Positions 1 through 8,834 of a DNA stretch of 45,527 nt are shown one piece after another; position 1 is the stretch's first letter, and each line of letters starts with the position of its first letter. The DNA comes from Thermoproteota archaeon (lineage in GTDB: Archaea; Thermoproteota; Thermoprotei; Gearchaeales; Gearchaeaceae). The translations under genes were made by a program, and so were the position numbers. The DNA lies in contig JAJPJK010000007.1 of NCBI GenBank assembly GCA_021324265.1, forward strand, positions 1 through 45,527, given 5' to 3'. Under the pieces are notes generated by a model. It did not search any database. It saw only the letters and a program-made list of their open reading frames with translations, and was not told the DNA's origin.

Positions 1-839
1 AGCTTGCCAGAGAGTTGGGTGTGGATTTAACTAAAATAAAGGGTTCAGGGCCTGCAGGAAGAATTACAGAGGAAGACGTAAGGAAGTATGCTGAGTCACA
101 AAAGCAAGTAGAAGTAAAAGTTGAAGCTAAGGCAGCTAGGGCTGAACTTGAGGAGCGAATACCAATTACTGGTATTAGGAGAATGATCGCTGAAAGACTT
201 GTAAAAACTGCTAGAACGGCTGTAATAGTTACGCATATGGATGAGTGTGACGTTACCGAGCTAGTAAGAGTGAGGGAAATGTTAAAACAGGAAGCTGAAA
301 AAAAAGGTGTTAAATTGACCTTCTTACCCTTTATCGTTAAGGCTGTAATCAAAGCGCTTAAGGAATATCCTTTGTTTAATGCATCAGTAGATGAGGAAAA
401 GAATGAACTGGTAATCAAGAAATATTATAACATAGGAATAGCTACAGCAACTGAACAAGGACTCATCGTTCCAGTAATAAAGAACGCTGACACTAAAGGA
501 ATATTTGAGCTCGCAAAGGAGATCGAGGATTTAAGTGAAAGAGCTAGAAAGGGGAGCTTAAAAGTGGAAGAGGTAATTGGAAGTACTTTCTCAATTACAA
601 ACATAGGTCCTTTAGGAGGAACATTTGCTACTCCTATATTGAATGGCCAAGATGTTGCAATATTAGGTGTAGGTAAGATCAAGAAGAGACCTGTTGTGAT
701 TGAGGATAAAATAGAAATAAGAGATGTGTTAACTCTATCTTTATCTTTTGATCATAGAGTTATAGATGGTGCACAAGCAGCGATCTTTACCAATGAAGTG
801 ATTAAATATTTAGAAAAACCCTATTTACTATTAGTTTAA
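1..839 (+). CDS. Dihydrolipoyl acyltransferase (E2), 5' partial
   Basis: This is the C-terminal part of the E2 core of a 2-oxoacid dehydrogenase complex, which moves an acyl group from lipoyl-lysine to CoA. The reading frame is open from base 3, so the apparent TTG start at 15 is internal and the lipoyl domain lies outside the window. The visible part begins in the peripheral subunit-binding domain (LARELGVDL, then GSGPAGRITEEDV), passes through a charged linker, and continues into the trimeric acyltransferase domain. The catalytic motif FDHRVIDG is near the C-terminus. The substrate cannot be read from this part; archaeal complexes of this type have been shown to use branched-chain 2-oxoacids. 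The E3 gene lpdA and lipB lie 3.6 kb downstream. The stop interlocks by 4 bp with the convergent cyclase gene. Confidence 0.93.
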   Translation, partial: LARELGVDLTKIKGSGPAGRITEEDVRKYAESQKQVEVKVEAKAARAELEERIPITGIRRMIAERLVKTARTAVIVTHMDECDVTELVRVREMLKQEAEKKGVKLTFLPFIVKAVIKALKEYPLFNASVDEEKNELVIKKYYNIGIATATEQGLIVPVIKNADTKGIFELAKEIEDLSERARKGSLKVEEVIGSTFSITNIGPLGGTFATPILNGQDVAILGVGKIKKRPVVIEDKIEIRDVLTLSLSFDHRVIDGAQAAIFTNEVIKYLEKPYLLLV

Positions 840-1492
840 AACTCAGCGAATACAGTGCAAGGAGAGCTATCTATTTCTTCAAAAAATAAAGGAATCACGT
901 AAAGTTTCCTAATCTTTTCTGGAAGTTTTTGCAAATTCATATCTTCTACGATTATGAACCTATCCTTAGAAAGTAGTATTCTATGTGCCTCTCTTCCTTC
1001 TTGCCTATGCAAAGGTGAGGATAGTGAGATGAAATCGAAGCCTATTCCTCTTAGTTTTTCATAATTCCTAAGATACTTAGCAGCGTTAGCGCTAAATCCT
1101 GGCCCTTCGAATTGATATGCGTTTTTATCTTTTTCTCTATACACTTGAAAATCTGTTTTTATGAGTAGGAATTCTGCTTCTGTTATGTCTTTTTCGTATT
1201 TTGCTAAATCGTTTTCTTCAATGAGTTCGCCTTTATCTTTCTTTATTCTCAGGATTGAAACTTTTTCAAATATGAAATCCTCTAGGCTGTAATCAGATAC
1301 GCCTTTGCCGCCATCTATAAAGTGCTTTTGACAGTCTGCATGTGTGCTAATGTGGTTTCCGAACCTTAATTCAAATGTATTTGCGGAATCTCCTTTGCTA
1401 ATTTGTGTTATAGGTGTTATCACAAGCTTTGTATTCCCCATGTAAGTAGGGGTGTTCACATTGATTTTGTGGGATAATAAAGCATAGGGCAT
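836..1492 (-). CDS. Cyclase-family metal-dependent hydrolase (kynurenine formamidase-like)
   Basis: A 218-residue protein of the cyclase/kynurenine formamidase family, which hydrolyses amides or esters using a divalent metal. The family metal motif (H-x-G-T-H-x-D-x-P-x-H) appears as HISTHADCQKHF, with the usual proline replaced by glutamine. The later DRFIIVEDMNL matches the conserved strand near the end of the family fold. Length fits the family (about 200-220). The ATG start is divergent from sod across only 34 bp. The substrate is unknown: the family includes kynurenine formamidases, isatin hydrolases and many uncharacterised members, and no tryptophan-catabolism gene is nearby. Confidence 0.82.
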   Translation of the reverse strand: MPYALLSHKINVNTPTYMGNTKLVITPITQISKGDSANTFELRFGNHISTHADCQKHFIDGGKGVSDYSLEDFIFEKVSILRIKKDKGELIEENDLAKYEKDITEAEFLLIKTDFQVYREKDKNAYQFEGPGFSANAAKYLRNYEKLRGIGFDFISLSSPLHRQEGREAHRILLSKDRFIIVEDMNLQKLPEKIRKLYVIPLFFEEIDSSPCTVFAEF

Positions 1493-1526
1493 AACATTTT
1501 TATCCCATTCCGTCCATAATACCTTA

Positions 1527-2159
1527 ATGCCTTCGGAACATAAGTTTCCTGTTAAGCCTTTTCCTGTAGATAAACAGATTCAAGGTATATCAGTTAGAAC
1601 AAATCAAGAACACTACAAACTCTATCAAGGATACGTGAATAGATGGAATGAAATTCTAGAGAAACTGAAAACAGCAGATAGAAGCAAGGCAAACGCTACC
1701 TATAGTGAATTCAGCGAATTGAAGAGACAAGAAACTTTCAATGCTAACGGCAAGATATTGCATGAATTGTTTTTCCCAACAATACTAGGCGGTGATGGTA
1801 AACCTAAGGGTGAAATCCTAGAGAAGATAAAACAGGATTTTGGTTCCTTCGAAGCATGGAAGGAGGATTTCATTGCAACTGGTATGTCCGCTAGAGGATG
1901 GGCGATTTTAGCTCTAGAGCTCCAATCTGAGAAACTTTTCAACTTCCTAGTGGATCTCCAGAATGTGGGTCATGTACAAGATACCGTTGCCATCCTTGCT
2001 CTTGATGTATTCGAGCATGCATACTTTATAGACTACGGAACAAACAGGAAGTCGTATATAGATGCTTTCTTCAACAATATAAACTGGGATTTCGTAGAGA
2101 AAAGATATCAATACGCAAAAAAGGTAGCTCAGATTTATAAAGAATACTTTAAGGAGTAA
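1527..2159 (+). CDS. sod: Superoxide dismutase, Fe/Mn family
   Basis: Converts superoxide to oxygen and hydrogen peroxide in the cytoplasm. The 210-residue protein has all four metal ligands at family spacing: His29 (NQEHY), His79 (KILHELFF), Asp160 and His164 (DVFEHAYFIDYG). The N-terminal alpha-hairpin and C-terminal alpha/beta domain are complete. Whether iron or manganese is used cannot be read from the ligands. The ATG start lies 34 bp from the divergent cyclase start, so its promoter must sit in that gap or inside the neighbour's 5' end. Its presence indicates exposure to oxygen. Confidence 0.96.
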   Translation: MPSEHKFPVKPFPVDKQIQGISVRTNQEHYKLYQGYVNRWNEILEKLKTADRSKANATYSEFSELKRQETFNANGKILHELFFPTILGGDGKPKGEILEKIKQDFGSFEAWKEDFIATGMSARGWAILALELQSEKLFNFLVDLQNVGHVQDTVAILALDVFEHAYFIDYGTNRKSYIDAFFNNINWDFVEKRYQYAKKVAQIYKEYFKE

Positions 2160-2167
2160 CTAATTAA

Positions 2168-2175
2168 TTTTTATA
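2168..2175 (+). promoter_or_regulatory. TATA box of the LLM oxidoreductase gene
   Basis: The stretch TTTTTATA is centred 26 bp upstream of the GTG start at 2197. This is the archaeal TATA position for a leaderless transcript and supports that start. No Shine-Dalgarno sequence lies between. Confidence 0.55.
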
Positions 2176-2196
2176 CTTTCTTTATCATAAAACCAT

Positions 2197-3225
2197 GTGC
2201 TCAGATTAGGGTATTGGTGTGGACAGGAGCAATACGATCCAAAGGCTCTGGTAGACTTCGCAAAGATAGCTGAAGTTGTAGGCTTTGATATGATAAGCGT
2301 TAGCGACCATTTCCATCCTTGGAGCGATACTGGGGGCCAATCAGGTTTTCCGTGGCTTATTGTAAATTTAATTGCCGATAAAACTCAGAATGTTGAAGTT
2401 GGTACTACAGTTACGACTCCGTTATTTAGGTATCATCCAGCGATAGTGGCTCAAGCCTTTGCAACGCTTGGTTATCTATATCCCAAGAGAATTTTTTTGA
2501 CATTAGGCGTAGGTCATTCAATGAATGAAACGCCGTTAGGTTTTAATTGGCCTGAAAGCGTGGAAGAAAAGATTAAAAGATTGGAGGAAGCTGTTGAAAT
2601 CATTCACTTGCTATGGGCAAAGGATTTCGTTACGTATTATGGAAATTACTATAAACTTTTCAAAGCAAAACTCTATACTAAGCCACGCAGTAAAATCCCT
2701 ATATACATTGCAACAGCTACAAAGGAGGCAGCAAAGATAGCTGGTAGGTATGGAGATGGAATTTTGGTCAATCCAAGAGGTCTTGAGAGATTCGATGACA
2801 TCGTATACGCAATGGAAAATGAGGCCAAAAAAAATGGAAGAGATGCTAAGAAGCTGCTAAAATTGGTTGAATTTAAAGTTTCATACAGTGTGGATTATGA
2901 CGAAGCTCTGAAATCAACGCTATATTGGGCCCCTACAGCAATTGATAGGAAAATTAGAGAGAAAATATCTGATCCAAGAGAATTGGAGGACAATGTTTCA
3001 GAAAAAGAGATAGAGAAAATAAAGAAAACTTGGCTTATTGCAACCGATCCTGAGCAGATAATAAAAAGCTTGGAATTCTTTTTAAATCTCAAGGTAGATG
3101 TAATATTTTTCCATTCTTCAAGTCCAAATGAAAGAGCTTTCCTAAATATGTTAGGTAGGGATATATTGCCATGGCTCAAAGAAATATACGAACTTAGGAG
3201 AGAGCCTATAAAAATTACAGATTAA
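2197..3225 (+). CDS. F420-dependent LLM-class oxidoreductase (FGD/Mer-like)
   Basis: A 342-residue luciferase-like TIM-barrel flavin/F420 oxidoreductase. The segment SDHFHPWSDTGGQSGFPW matches the F420-dependent glucose-6-phosphate dehydrogenase and archaeal F420-alcohol dehydrogenase subgroup, whose members have SDHFHPW followed by a Gly/Ser-rich loop. LTLGVGHSMNE corresponds to the conserved GVGxGExxNE strand. The substrate (sugar phosphate, alcohol or another compound) cannot be assigned. Fno and an FrhB-type protein elsewhere in the window support F420 use by this organism. GTG is the only workable start, because the nearby ATG at 2195 is out of frame. Confidence 0.85.
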   Translation: MLRLGYWCGQEQYDPKALVDFAKIAEVVGFDMISVSDHFHPWSDTGGQSGFPWLIVNLIADKTQNVEVGTTVTTPLFRYHPAIVAQAFATLGYLYPKRIFLTLGVGHSMNETPLGFNWPESVEEKIKRLEEAVEIIHLLWAKDFVTYYGNYYKLFKAKLYTKPRSKIPIYIATATKEAAKIAGRYGDGILVNPRGLERFDDIVYAMENEAKKNGRDAKKLLKLVEFKVSYSVDYDEALKSTLYWAPTAIDRKIREKISDPRELEDNVSEKEIEKIKKTWLIATDPEQIIKSLEFFLNLKVDVIFFHSSSPNERAFLNMLGRDILPWLKEIYELRREPIKITD

Positions 3226-3228
3226 TGG

Positions 3229-4395
3229 CTAAATTATTGATATAACCGATTGATACCATTTGAACACGTATTCTGGAATACTGAAACCTCTTTGCTCCAT
3301 TCTTCCAACCATGAAGATTGGCAAGGGGCTCAGCAAAAAAGTTGCCTTAAGATAAAACCTATTGGGTTCACCCTTTTTGTATTCAGTTGGTATAACGTAA
3401 TTTAAATCTGAAATTGCACCTATCGATGAGTTCTCATTGCCTGTTATAGAAATGATCTTGCCTCCCATGCGTTTAAAATTTCTGCACCAACCAACAACAA
3501 CTTCTGTTTCTCCTGAATAGGAAATAACCATGAATATATCTCCAGTTCTTGGAGAAGGTAAATTCGTATCCCTGACCACGTAAACCCAATCACCTAATAT
3601 TCGTTTGATATGTCCTATTCTTACTGCTGTCATCCTTGCCACTTCAAGACCGCTTCCCAATCCACCAAAAAAGCAGGCATTTCTTCTCTCTAGTTCATCG
3701 GTTATTGCGTTGAGGAATTCGACTGCTTTAGGGTTGTCGAACGTCTTTAGCACATCGATTGTTAAATTATCTATGTACTGTTTTAGGTGCTCAGGCGAAG
3801 CATCATTGTTTATGGCTTCAGCAAGTGCCTCAAAAAGTACTGCACTTCCCAGTTCATAGATATCGCCCAAGATGCCTCTTTCCCTAAATTCTCTTATACC
3901 CTCTTCGCCTACTTCATGTTCTCTTTTACCTTTTAACAGTAGCGTTGTACCGAATTTATAACCAAGCTTCGCCAGCGGAGAATCTGGATCTGAAGTTAAA
4001 ACATTAATTTTATAATCCTTGTTATTTCCGGTATCTACGATGTATTGGGCAAGCTTCTGAGAATCTATCAACGGTATCAAAGCTTTTCCGCTTCCAGAAT
4101 TGACGAGTAAACAAAAAGGTCCGTATCTTTTCCTAATAATCGGAGCTGCTTCGTATAAATCTCTACCAGGAAAGCCAATATCACTTCTATCGAGTACAAG
4201 TTTTCCCCTCTCCATTTTTGCTATTTCGCTACAAGCAATGCTCAATGCTCCCTTCGATCTACCTTCACCAGTAGGTATAATCACTCTTGCTGATACCAGG
4301 TTATAATAAAAGTTTTTTAGGCTTTCCTCATCGAGTTCAAATAAGTTTTCCTTTACTGTAGATAAGTATCTAAGTTCAGCTATTTCCTTTAGCAT
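3229..4395 (-). CDS. Tandem SIS-domain sugar-phosphate isomerase/binding protein
   Basis: A 388-residue protein with two sugar isomerase (SIS) folds. The first spans about residues 30-215, with a phosphate-binding-like segment NSGSGKALIPL. The second spans about 225-388, with the classic SYSGETEVVV loop after GLGSG. Tandem SIS domains occur in GlmS-type isomerases, but the N-terminal glutaminase domain of GlmS is absent. Likely roles are a ketose/aldose phosphate isomerase or a sugar-phosphate sensor; the substrate is unknown. The gene is divergent from lpdA across 49 bp and its stop lies 3 bp from that of the LLM gene. Confidence 0.75.
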   Translation of the reverse strand: MLKEIAELRYLSTVKENLFELDEESLKNFYYNLVSARVIIPTGEGRSKGALSIACSEIAKMERGKLVLDRSDIGFPGRDLYEAAPIIRKRYGPFCLLVNSGSGKALIPLIDSQKLAQYIVDTGNNKDYKINVLTSDPDSPLAKLGYKFGTTLLLKGKREHEVGEEGIREFRERGILGDIYELGSAVLFEALAEAINNDASPEHLKQYIDNLTIDVLKTFDNPKAVEFLNAITDELERRNACFFGGLGSGLEVARMTAVRIGHIKRILGDWVYVVRDTNLPSPRTGDIFMVISYSGETEVVVGWCRNFKRMGGKIISITGNENSSIGAISDLNYVIPTEYKKGEPNRFYLKATFLLSPLPIFMVGRMEQRGFSIPEYVFKWYQSVISII

Positions 4396-4413
4396 GTGTG
4401 ATTATAACCCTAA

Positions 4414-4424
4414 CTATAAATAAT
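4414..4424 (+). promoter_or_regulatory. TATA box of lpdA-lipB
   Basis: CTATAAATAAT is centred 26 bp upstream of the lpdA ATG at 4445, the expected spacing for a leaderless archaeal transcript covering lpdA and the overlapping lipB. Confidence 0.6.
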
Positions 4425-4444
4425 CTTAACTCGACATTCTCTTT

Positions 4445-5818
4445 ATGGTTTATGATGTAGCTATTATAGGGAGTGGGCCGGGAGGCTATGTTGCTGCTAT
4501 AAGAGCGGGTCAGTTAGGTAAAAAAGTTCTTTTAGTGGAAAAAGATAAACTTGGAGGCGTTTGTTTGAACTATGGCTGTATTCCAAGTAAGGCTATAATT
4601 CATATCGCTCATCTATATCGGAAGATAAAATGGATGAATGAAATAGGCTTAGCTATGGGAGAAATAGAACTAGACTATGCAAAAATAAAAAGCTGGAAGG
4701 AGCAGGTAGTTGATAGGCTCAGAAAGGGTATAAAGTTCCTGCTGGATTCTTATGGAGTAGAGCAAATTCAAGGAAATGCTAAAATATTCGAAGGTGGTAA
4801 AATCGAGGTTGAAGGAAAATCATTTGATACGAAAAATATAATCATAGCTACTGGTTCTTCACCACTCGAACTCCCCAACTTGAAGATTGATGGTAAAGAT
4901 GTTTTAGACTCTACCGCTGCACTCGAGCTCACTGAATTACCTAAGCGTCTTCTTGTAGTAGGAGGTGGTGCAATAGGACTTGAGTTAGGCTGTGCTTTCC
5001 AAAATTTTGGTAGCGAACTCTTTGTTGTTGAAATAATGGATCAATTACTACCTGGTTTTGATAAGGAGGTTTCAGAGGTCATAAAAAGAAACATAACTAA
5101 AAAGGGCGGCCATGTTTATTTGAATTCAAAGGTTGTTGAGGTAAAGAAAGCTAATGGTAAAATAAATGTTGTAATAGATACACAAGGTAAAAATGAGGAG
5201 TTAGAAGTTGATAAGATACTCCTAAGCGTTGGAAGAAAACCTAACAATCAAGATATAAATTTGAAGGGTTTGGGGGTTGATAAAAAGGGCTTTGTGCAAG
5301 TAGATGAATTTCAAAGAACAAATCTTGAGAACGTATTCGCTATAGGGGACATTACTGGTCCTCCATTCTTGGCACATAGAGCATCAAAACAAGGAATAGT
5401 AGCAGCTGAGGTTATAAGCGGAATGAAAAGTGCATACGATTATAGAGCAATACCTTCAACCTTCTTTACGGATCCAGAGATAATTTCTATAGGTAAATCC
5501 CAAGAGGAAGCCTCGAAAGAGAGAGAAATTTTAGTAGGCAAGTTTCCTTTTTTAGCATTGGGTAGAGCATTAACACAAGGTTCAACCGAAGGCTTTGTTA
5601 AAGTAATAGCCGATAAGCAAAGCAACGTTATATTGGGAATACAGGCTGTTGGTGAAGGCGTTTCTGAACTTAACGGGGAAGCTACACTTGCTATAGAGGC
5701 AACATTAACGCTAGAAGATTTAGGCTTGGTAATGCATGCGCATCCTACGCTCTCTGAGGCATTGATGGAGTCTGCAGAAAATGCTTTAAGAAAGGCTATT
5801 CACATTTTAAATAGATGA
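4445..5818 (+). CDS. lpdA: Dihydrolipoamide dehydrogenase (E3)
   Basis: Reoxidises dihydrolipoyl groups with NAD+ in 2-oxoacid dehydrogenase or glycine cleavage complexes. The 457-residue flavoprotein has the FAD GxGxxG motif at residues 9-14, the redox disulfide Cys40/Cys45 in GGVCLNYGCIPSK, the NAD-binding GGGAIGLELG, the second FAD motif AIGDITG, and the C-terminal HAHPTLSE with catalytic His433 and Glu438. The stop overlaps the lipB start as ATGA, so the two are cotranscribed. With the upstream E2 and LipB this forms a lipoate-dependent oxidation module. Confidence 0.96.
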   Translation: MVYDVAIIGSGPGGYVAAIRAGQLGKKVLLVEKDKLGGVCLNYGCIPSKAIIHIAHLYRKIKWMNEIGLAMGEIELDYAKIKSWKEQVVDRLRKGIKFLLDSYGVEQIQGNAKIFEGGKIEVEGKSFDTKNIIIATGSSPLELPNLKIDGKDVLDSTAALELTELPKRLLVVGGGAIGLELGCAFQNFGSELFVVEIMDQLLPGFDKEVSEVIKRNITKKGGHVYLNSKVVEVKKANGKINVVIDTQGKNEELEVDKILLSVGRKPNNQDINLKGLGVDKKGFVQVDEFQRTNLENVFAIGDITGPPFLAHRASKQGIVAAEVISGMKSAYDYRAIPSTFFTDPEIISIGKSQEEASKEREILVGKFPFLALGRALTQGSTEGFVKVIADKQSNVILGIQAVGEGVSELNGEATLAIEATLTLEDLGLVMHAHPTLSEALMESAENALRKAIHILNR

Positions 5819-6477
5819 TTAAAGGTTATTTGCTGGATTTTGATCAGCTTAACTATCTCAAAGCGCTTGAGCTTCAAAGAAAACTTGTTGATTTAAGGAA
5901 TGAGAATAAAATCCCTGAAACGTTGATACTTTTGGAGCATGAGCATGTCATAACAATAGGAAACCGCGGTAAGGAAGCTGATATATTGGACAAATCCCTA
6001 CCTTATTACTATGTTGAGCGAGGAGGAGAATTAACTTACCATGGCCCCGGCCAACTTGTGGGATATCCAATATTTGATCTTAAATCTCTAAAGCTCGATG
6101 TTAAAGAGTTCGTATCAAAGCTTGAAAGCGCGATATGCTTAGCTCTTAAAAAGTTCAATATTGAGTGTGATAAAGAACATGTCTTTGCAGGCGTTTGGAC
6201 AAAAAAGCAAAAAATTGCTTCAATAGGGATCGCTTTGAAGAATTTCGTTACATTCCATGGATTTGCCCTCAATGTAAATACTGATTTGAGTTACTTTTTT
6301 AAGATCAGGCCATGCGGTATGGAAGCTAGTGTAATGACATCGATGGAAAAGATTTTGGGAGAAAAAATAAATATGAAAGAAGTGAAAGATGCGATTATAG
6401 AAGGTTTTCAAAAGGTTTTCGATATAGAGTTCGAGAGGAAAAGTCTTGAAGATTTAGCTTTAAAGCTTTTTGAATAA
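5815..6477 (+). CDS. lipB: Lipoyl(octanoyl) transferase LipB
   Basis: Transfers octanoyl groups from acyl carrier to apo-lipoyl domains, the first step of lipoylation. The 220-residue protein has the diagnostic RGGELTYHGPGQ (residues 69-80), Lys133 in KIASIGIAL and catalytic Cys167 in IRPCGMEAS. These correspond to E. coli Lys135 and Cys169. It overlaps lpdA by 4 bp. No lipA is in the window. Its 3' end overlaps the convergent thiolase gene by 18 bp, so both C-termini are encoded by the same bases on opposite strands. Confidence 0.95.
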   Translation: MIKGYLLDFDQLNYLKALELQRKLVDLRNENKIPETLILLEHEHVITIGNRGKEADILDKSLPYYYVERGGELTYHGPGQLVGYPIFDLKSLKLDVKEFVSKLESAICLALKKFNIECDKEHVFAGVWTKKQKIASIGIALKNFVTFHGFALNVNTDLSYFFKIRPCGMEASVMTSMEKILGEKINMKEVKDAIIEGFQKVFDIEFERKSLEDLALKLFE

Positions 6478-7665
6478 CATCGATATTCCTTGTCCTACAC
6501 CAATACACATTGTAGCTAATGCGTATTCGATATTCCTTCTTTTTGCCTCATGGAATAGTGTAGTTGTTATCCTTGCGCCTGAACATCCCAATGGATGGCC
6601 TATTGCAATGGCTCCTCCATTTGGATTCAATCTGCTGTCATCAGGATCTATTTGGAATTCTTTTAGACAAGCCAATACTTGTGCTGCAAAAGCTTCATTG
6701 ATCTCAATTAAATCAATATCCTCCAACTTAAGACCTATCTTTTTCAAAAGCTTTTGGGTAGCAGGCACTGGGCCTATGCCCATTATGTTTGGATTGACGC
6801 CTGCAGTAGCCCATGAAATAACTTCCATTTTTGGATTATAGCCTAAATCTTCTGCCATTTTCTTATTCATCAGAAGAACAACAGAAGCACCATCGTTAAT
6901 GCCGGAGCTATTCCCAGCTGTAACGGTGCCATTTTCTTTAAAAACGGGTTTTAATTTCGCCAACTTTTCCAAAGAAGTATCAGGCCTTGGCCCTTCATCC
7001 TTGTCAACAATAGTCAAATTCTTTGTTTTATGATCCAAAATCTCTACAGGAATTATCTCTTCATTGAATTTACCCTCTTTTTGAGCTTTTACTGCTTTCA
7101 TGTGACTGTTGTATGCGAATAAATCTTGTTCTTCTCTCGTTATTTTATATAATTCTGCCAGATTCTCAGCAGTTTCCCCCATGCTTATTGGTGGATATTC
7201 TTTGGGCCACTTCGGGTTTACAAACCTCCAGCCAATAGTTGTATCGTAAACTTGGATTTCTCTTTGAAATGGCATCGTAGCCTTAGGTATGACGAATGGA
7301 GCTCTACTCATACTCTCCACGCCTCCTGCAATATAGATGTCTCCAATTCCTGATTTTATCATTGAAGATGCTATCGCAATGGCTTCTAGCCCTGATCCAC
7401 AGAGTCTATTTATAGTAGCGGCGGGAACCGAGATGGGTAAACCAGCGAGTATAACGCCCATTCTTGCAACATTTCTATTATCCTCTCCAGCCTGATTTGA
7501 ACAGCCAATGTAAACATCATCGATAAGCCTGGGGTCAAGGTTATTCCTCTCGACTATCTTTTTCAACAAAAGTGCTATGAGATCATCAGGTCTCACAGAG
7601 CTCAAAACACCACCATATTTGCCTATAGGAGTTCTTATCGCATCTATGATTACAACTTCATTCAT
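6460..7665 (-). CDS. Acetyl-CoA C-acyltransferase (classical thiolase)
   Basis: Cleaves 3-oxoacyl-CoA with CoA, or runs in reverse. With the ATG at 7665 the protein has 401 residues; a TTG at 7686 would add seven poorly supported residues. The catalytic set is complete: Cys89 in NRLCGSGLEA, His357 in GHPLGCSGA and Cys387 in ATMCIGVGQG, plus NEAFAAQ. This is the bacterial-type degradative thiolase (FadA/PcaF-like), not the archaeal mevalonate-pathway thiolase that pairs with a DUF35 partner. It is the last gene of a minus-strand run with two crotonases and meaB, which suggests a role in the final cleavage of acyl-CoA oxidation. Confidence 0.93.
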   Translation of the reverse strand: MNEVVIIDAIRTPIGKYGGVLSSVRPDDLIALLLKKIVERNNLDPRLIDDVYIGCSNQAGEDNRNVARMGVILAGLPISVPAATINRLCGSGLEAIAIASSMIKSGIGDIYIAGGVESMSRAPFVIPKATMPFQREIQVYDTTIGWRFVNPKWPKEYPPISMGETAENLAELYKITREEQDLFAYNSHMKAVKAQKEGKFNEEIIPVEILDHKTKNLTIVDKDEGPRPDTSLEKLAKLKPVFKENGTVTAGNSSGINDGASVVLLMNKKMAEDLGYNPKMEVISWATAGVNPNIMGIGPVPATQKLLKKIGLKLEDIDLIEINEAFAAQVLACLKEFQIDPDDSRLNPNGGAIAIGHPLGCSGARITTTLFHEAKRRNIEYALATMCIGVGQGISMLFKKL

Positions 7666-7702
7666 GGATAAATCTTCAATAAACAAGCATATGAATCTTA
7701 AA

Positions 7703-8491
7703 TTATTTCCCTTTAAACACTGGTTTTCTTTTCTCTAAGAATGCCTTTAATCCCTCAGCGTGATCCTCTGTAGCTCCTGCGATATCTTGCAAATAGGCCT
7801 CGTACTCTAGACTATCCTCTAAATCGTGATTAAGTGAATAATAAACCAATTTTTTAGTAAGGGCTATTGCTTTAGTTGGAAGAGAAGCGTATTTAGCTGC
7901 GATTTCCTCTGCTCGAGAATTAAGTTTATCCTCCTCTACAACGTTGTTAACCAATCCTAATTCAAGTGCTTTCTTTGCATCTATAGTTTCACCCAATGTG
8001 AAAAATTCCATTGCTCTGCTTAGACCTAAATTTTTAAGAACGAAAAAGCATGAACCGGTGTCAGGTACCAAACCAACGTTTAGAAATGCCTCGACAAATG
8101 AAGCTTTTTCACTCATTAATTTATAATCGCACGACAATGCAAGTCCAATTCCAGCTCCAGCTGCAACTCCATTTATAACCGATATGACTGGTTTTGGCAT
8201 TGAAACAATTTTGAGAACAATCCTGTTGAAATTCTTTCTCAAAAACCCTCCATAATCAAATTTTTCACCTTTTTCATAAAATGATTTCATATATCTCAAA
8301 TCTATACCTACACAGAATGCCCTTCCTGTGCCTGTTAAGATTACGCATCTAATGCTTTCATCCTTAGCAATTTCACTGAGCGTTTTATCTAAAAGTTCGA
8401 TGGAAGGTCCGTCAAGAGCGTTTAAAACTTCAGGCCTATTCAATGTAATTTTGGCTATTCCTTCTTTTTTTTCTAAAAGGATACTGCTCAT
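7703..8491 (-). CDS. Crotonase-fold enoyl-CoA isomerase, PaaG-like
   Basis: A 262-residue crotonase superfamily member. Both catalytic glutamates of enoyl-CoA hydratase are replaced: the GGCELA position reads GAGIGLA (Gly116) and the QPE position reads EAF (Phe135). Asp144 in GLVPDTG matches the catalytic Asp of PaaG and of many enoyl-CoA isomerases. It is therefore more likely a delta3-delta2-enoyl-CoA or PaaG-type isomerase than a hydratase. No other phenylacetate genes are present, so that pathway is not claimed. It lies between the thiolase and a small gene in the same minus-strand run. Confidence 0.85.
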   Translation of the reverse strand: MSSILLEKKEGIAKITLNRPEVLNALDGPSIELLDKTLSEIAKDESIRCVILTGTGRAFCVGIDLRYMKSFYEKGEKFDYGGFLRKNFNRIVLKIVSMPKPVISVINGVAAGAGIGLALSCDYKLMSEKASFVEAFLNVGLVPDTGSCFFVLKNLGLSRAMEFFTLGETIDAKKALELGLVNNVVEEDKLNSRAEEIAAKYASLPTKAIALTKKLVYYSLNHDLEDSLEYEAYLQDIAGATEDHAEGLKAFLEKRKPVFKGK

Positions 8492-8512
8492 AATGGAAAA
8501 AATTCTTATAAG

Positions 8513-8806
8513 TTAAAAAGCTGTCCTCATTCTGTACTTTATAATAAAAAATTCCTCCATAACTCTTTCATCAATTCTTCTTATACCTTTAAAACTCAAT
8601 AAAAGCAAGATAGCTCCGATGATATCGGTTACAACTGGTTCAGGAAAAGCAAACATCGCAAGAGCGATCTTGATAAGATGATTCCTTCTTTCTACATATT
8701 TCAATTTCTTAAGAGCTTTTCTTGAATTATCTAATGCATATGCAAGTTCATTAAGTTCATGAGCTCTTTCTATGAGTAGATCCCTTAATAACTTATAATT
8801 TCGCAC
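8513..8806 (-). CDS. Small protein with a hydrophobic C-terminal segment, unknown function
   Basis: I do not recognise this protein. It has a charged helical N-terminal half (ERAHELNELAYALDNSRKALKK), a basic stretch (YVERRNH), then one or two hydrophobic helices (IKIALAMFAFPEP and VVTDIIGAILLLLSF) and a basic tail. It is probably membrane-associated. An ATG at 8869 would extend it but would overlap the upstream crotonase gene by 35 bp. The GTG at 8806 gives a 97-residue protein without overlap and lies downstream of an AT-rich TTAAATATTTTT. Its place between two crotonase genes on the same strand suggests cotranscription. Confidence 0.55.
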   Translation of the reverse strand: MRNYKLLRDLLIERAHELNELAYALDNSRKALKKLKYVERRNHLIKIALAMFAFPEPVVTDIIGAILLLLSFKGIRRIDERVMEEFFIIKYRMRTAF

Positions 8807-8834
8807 AATAAGAGTTTCAAAAAAATATTTAAGA

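Noticed and set aside
15-17. TTG as the start of the E2 gene
   Set aside because: The frame is open upstream to base 3 and encodes the conserved LARELG of the subunit-binding domain, so the gene is cut by the window edge.
7666-7686. TTG at 7686 as thiolase start
   Set aside because: The family N-terminus (NEVVIIDAIRTPIG) begins at the ATG at 7665; the seven extra residues have no support.
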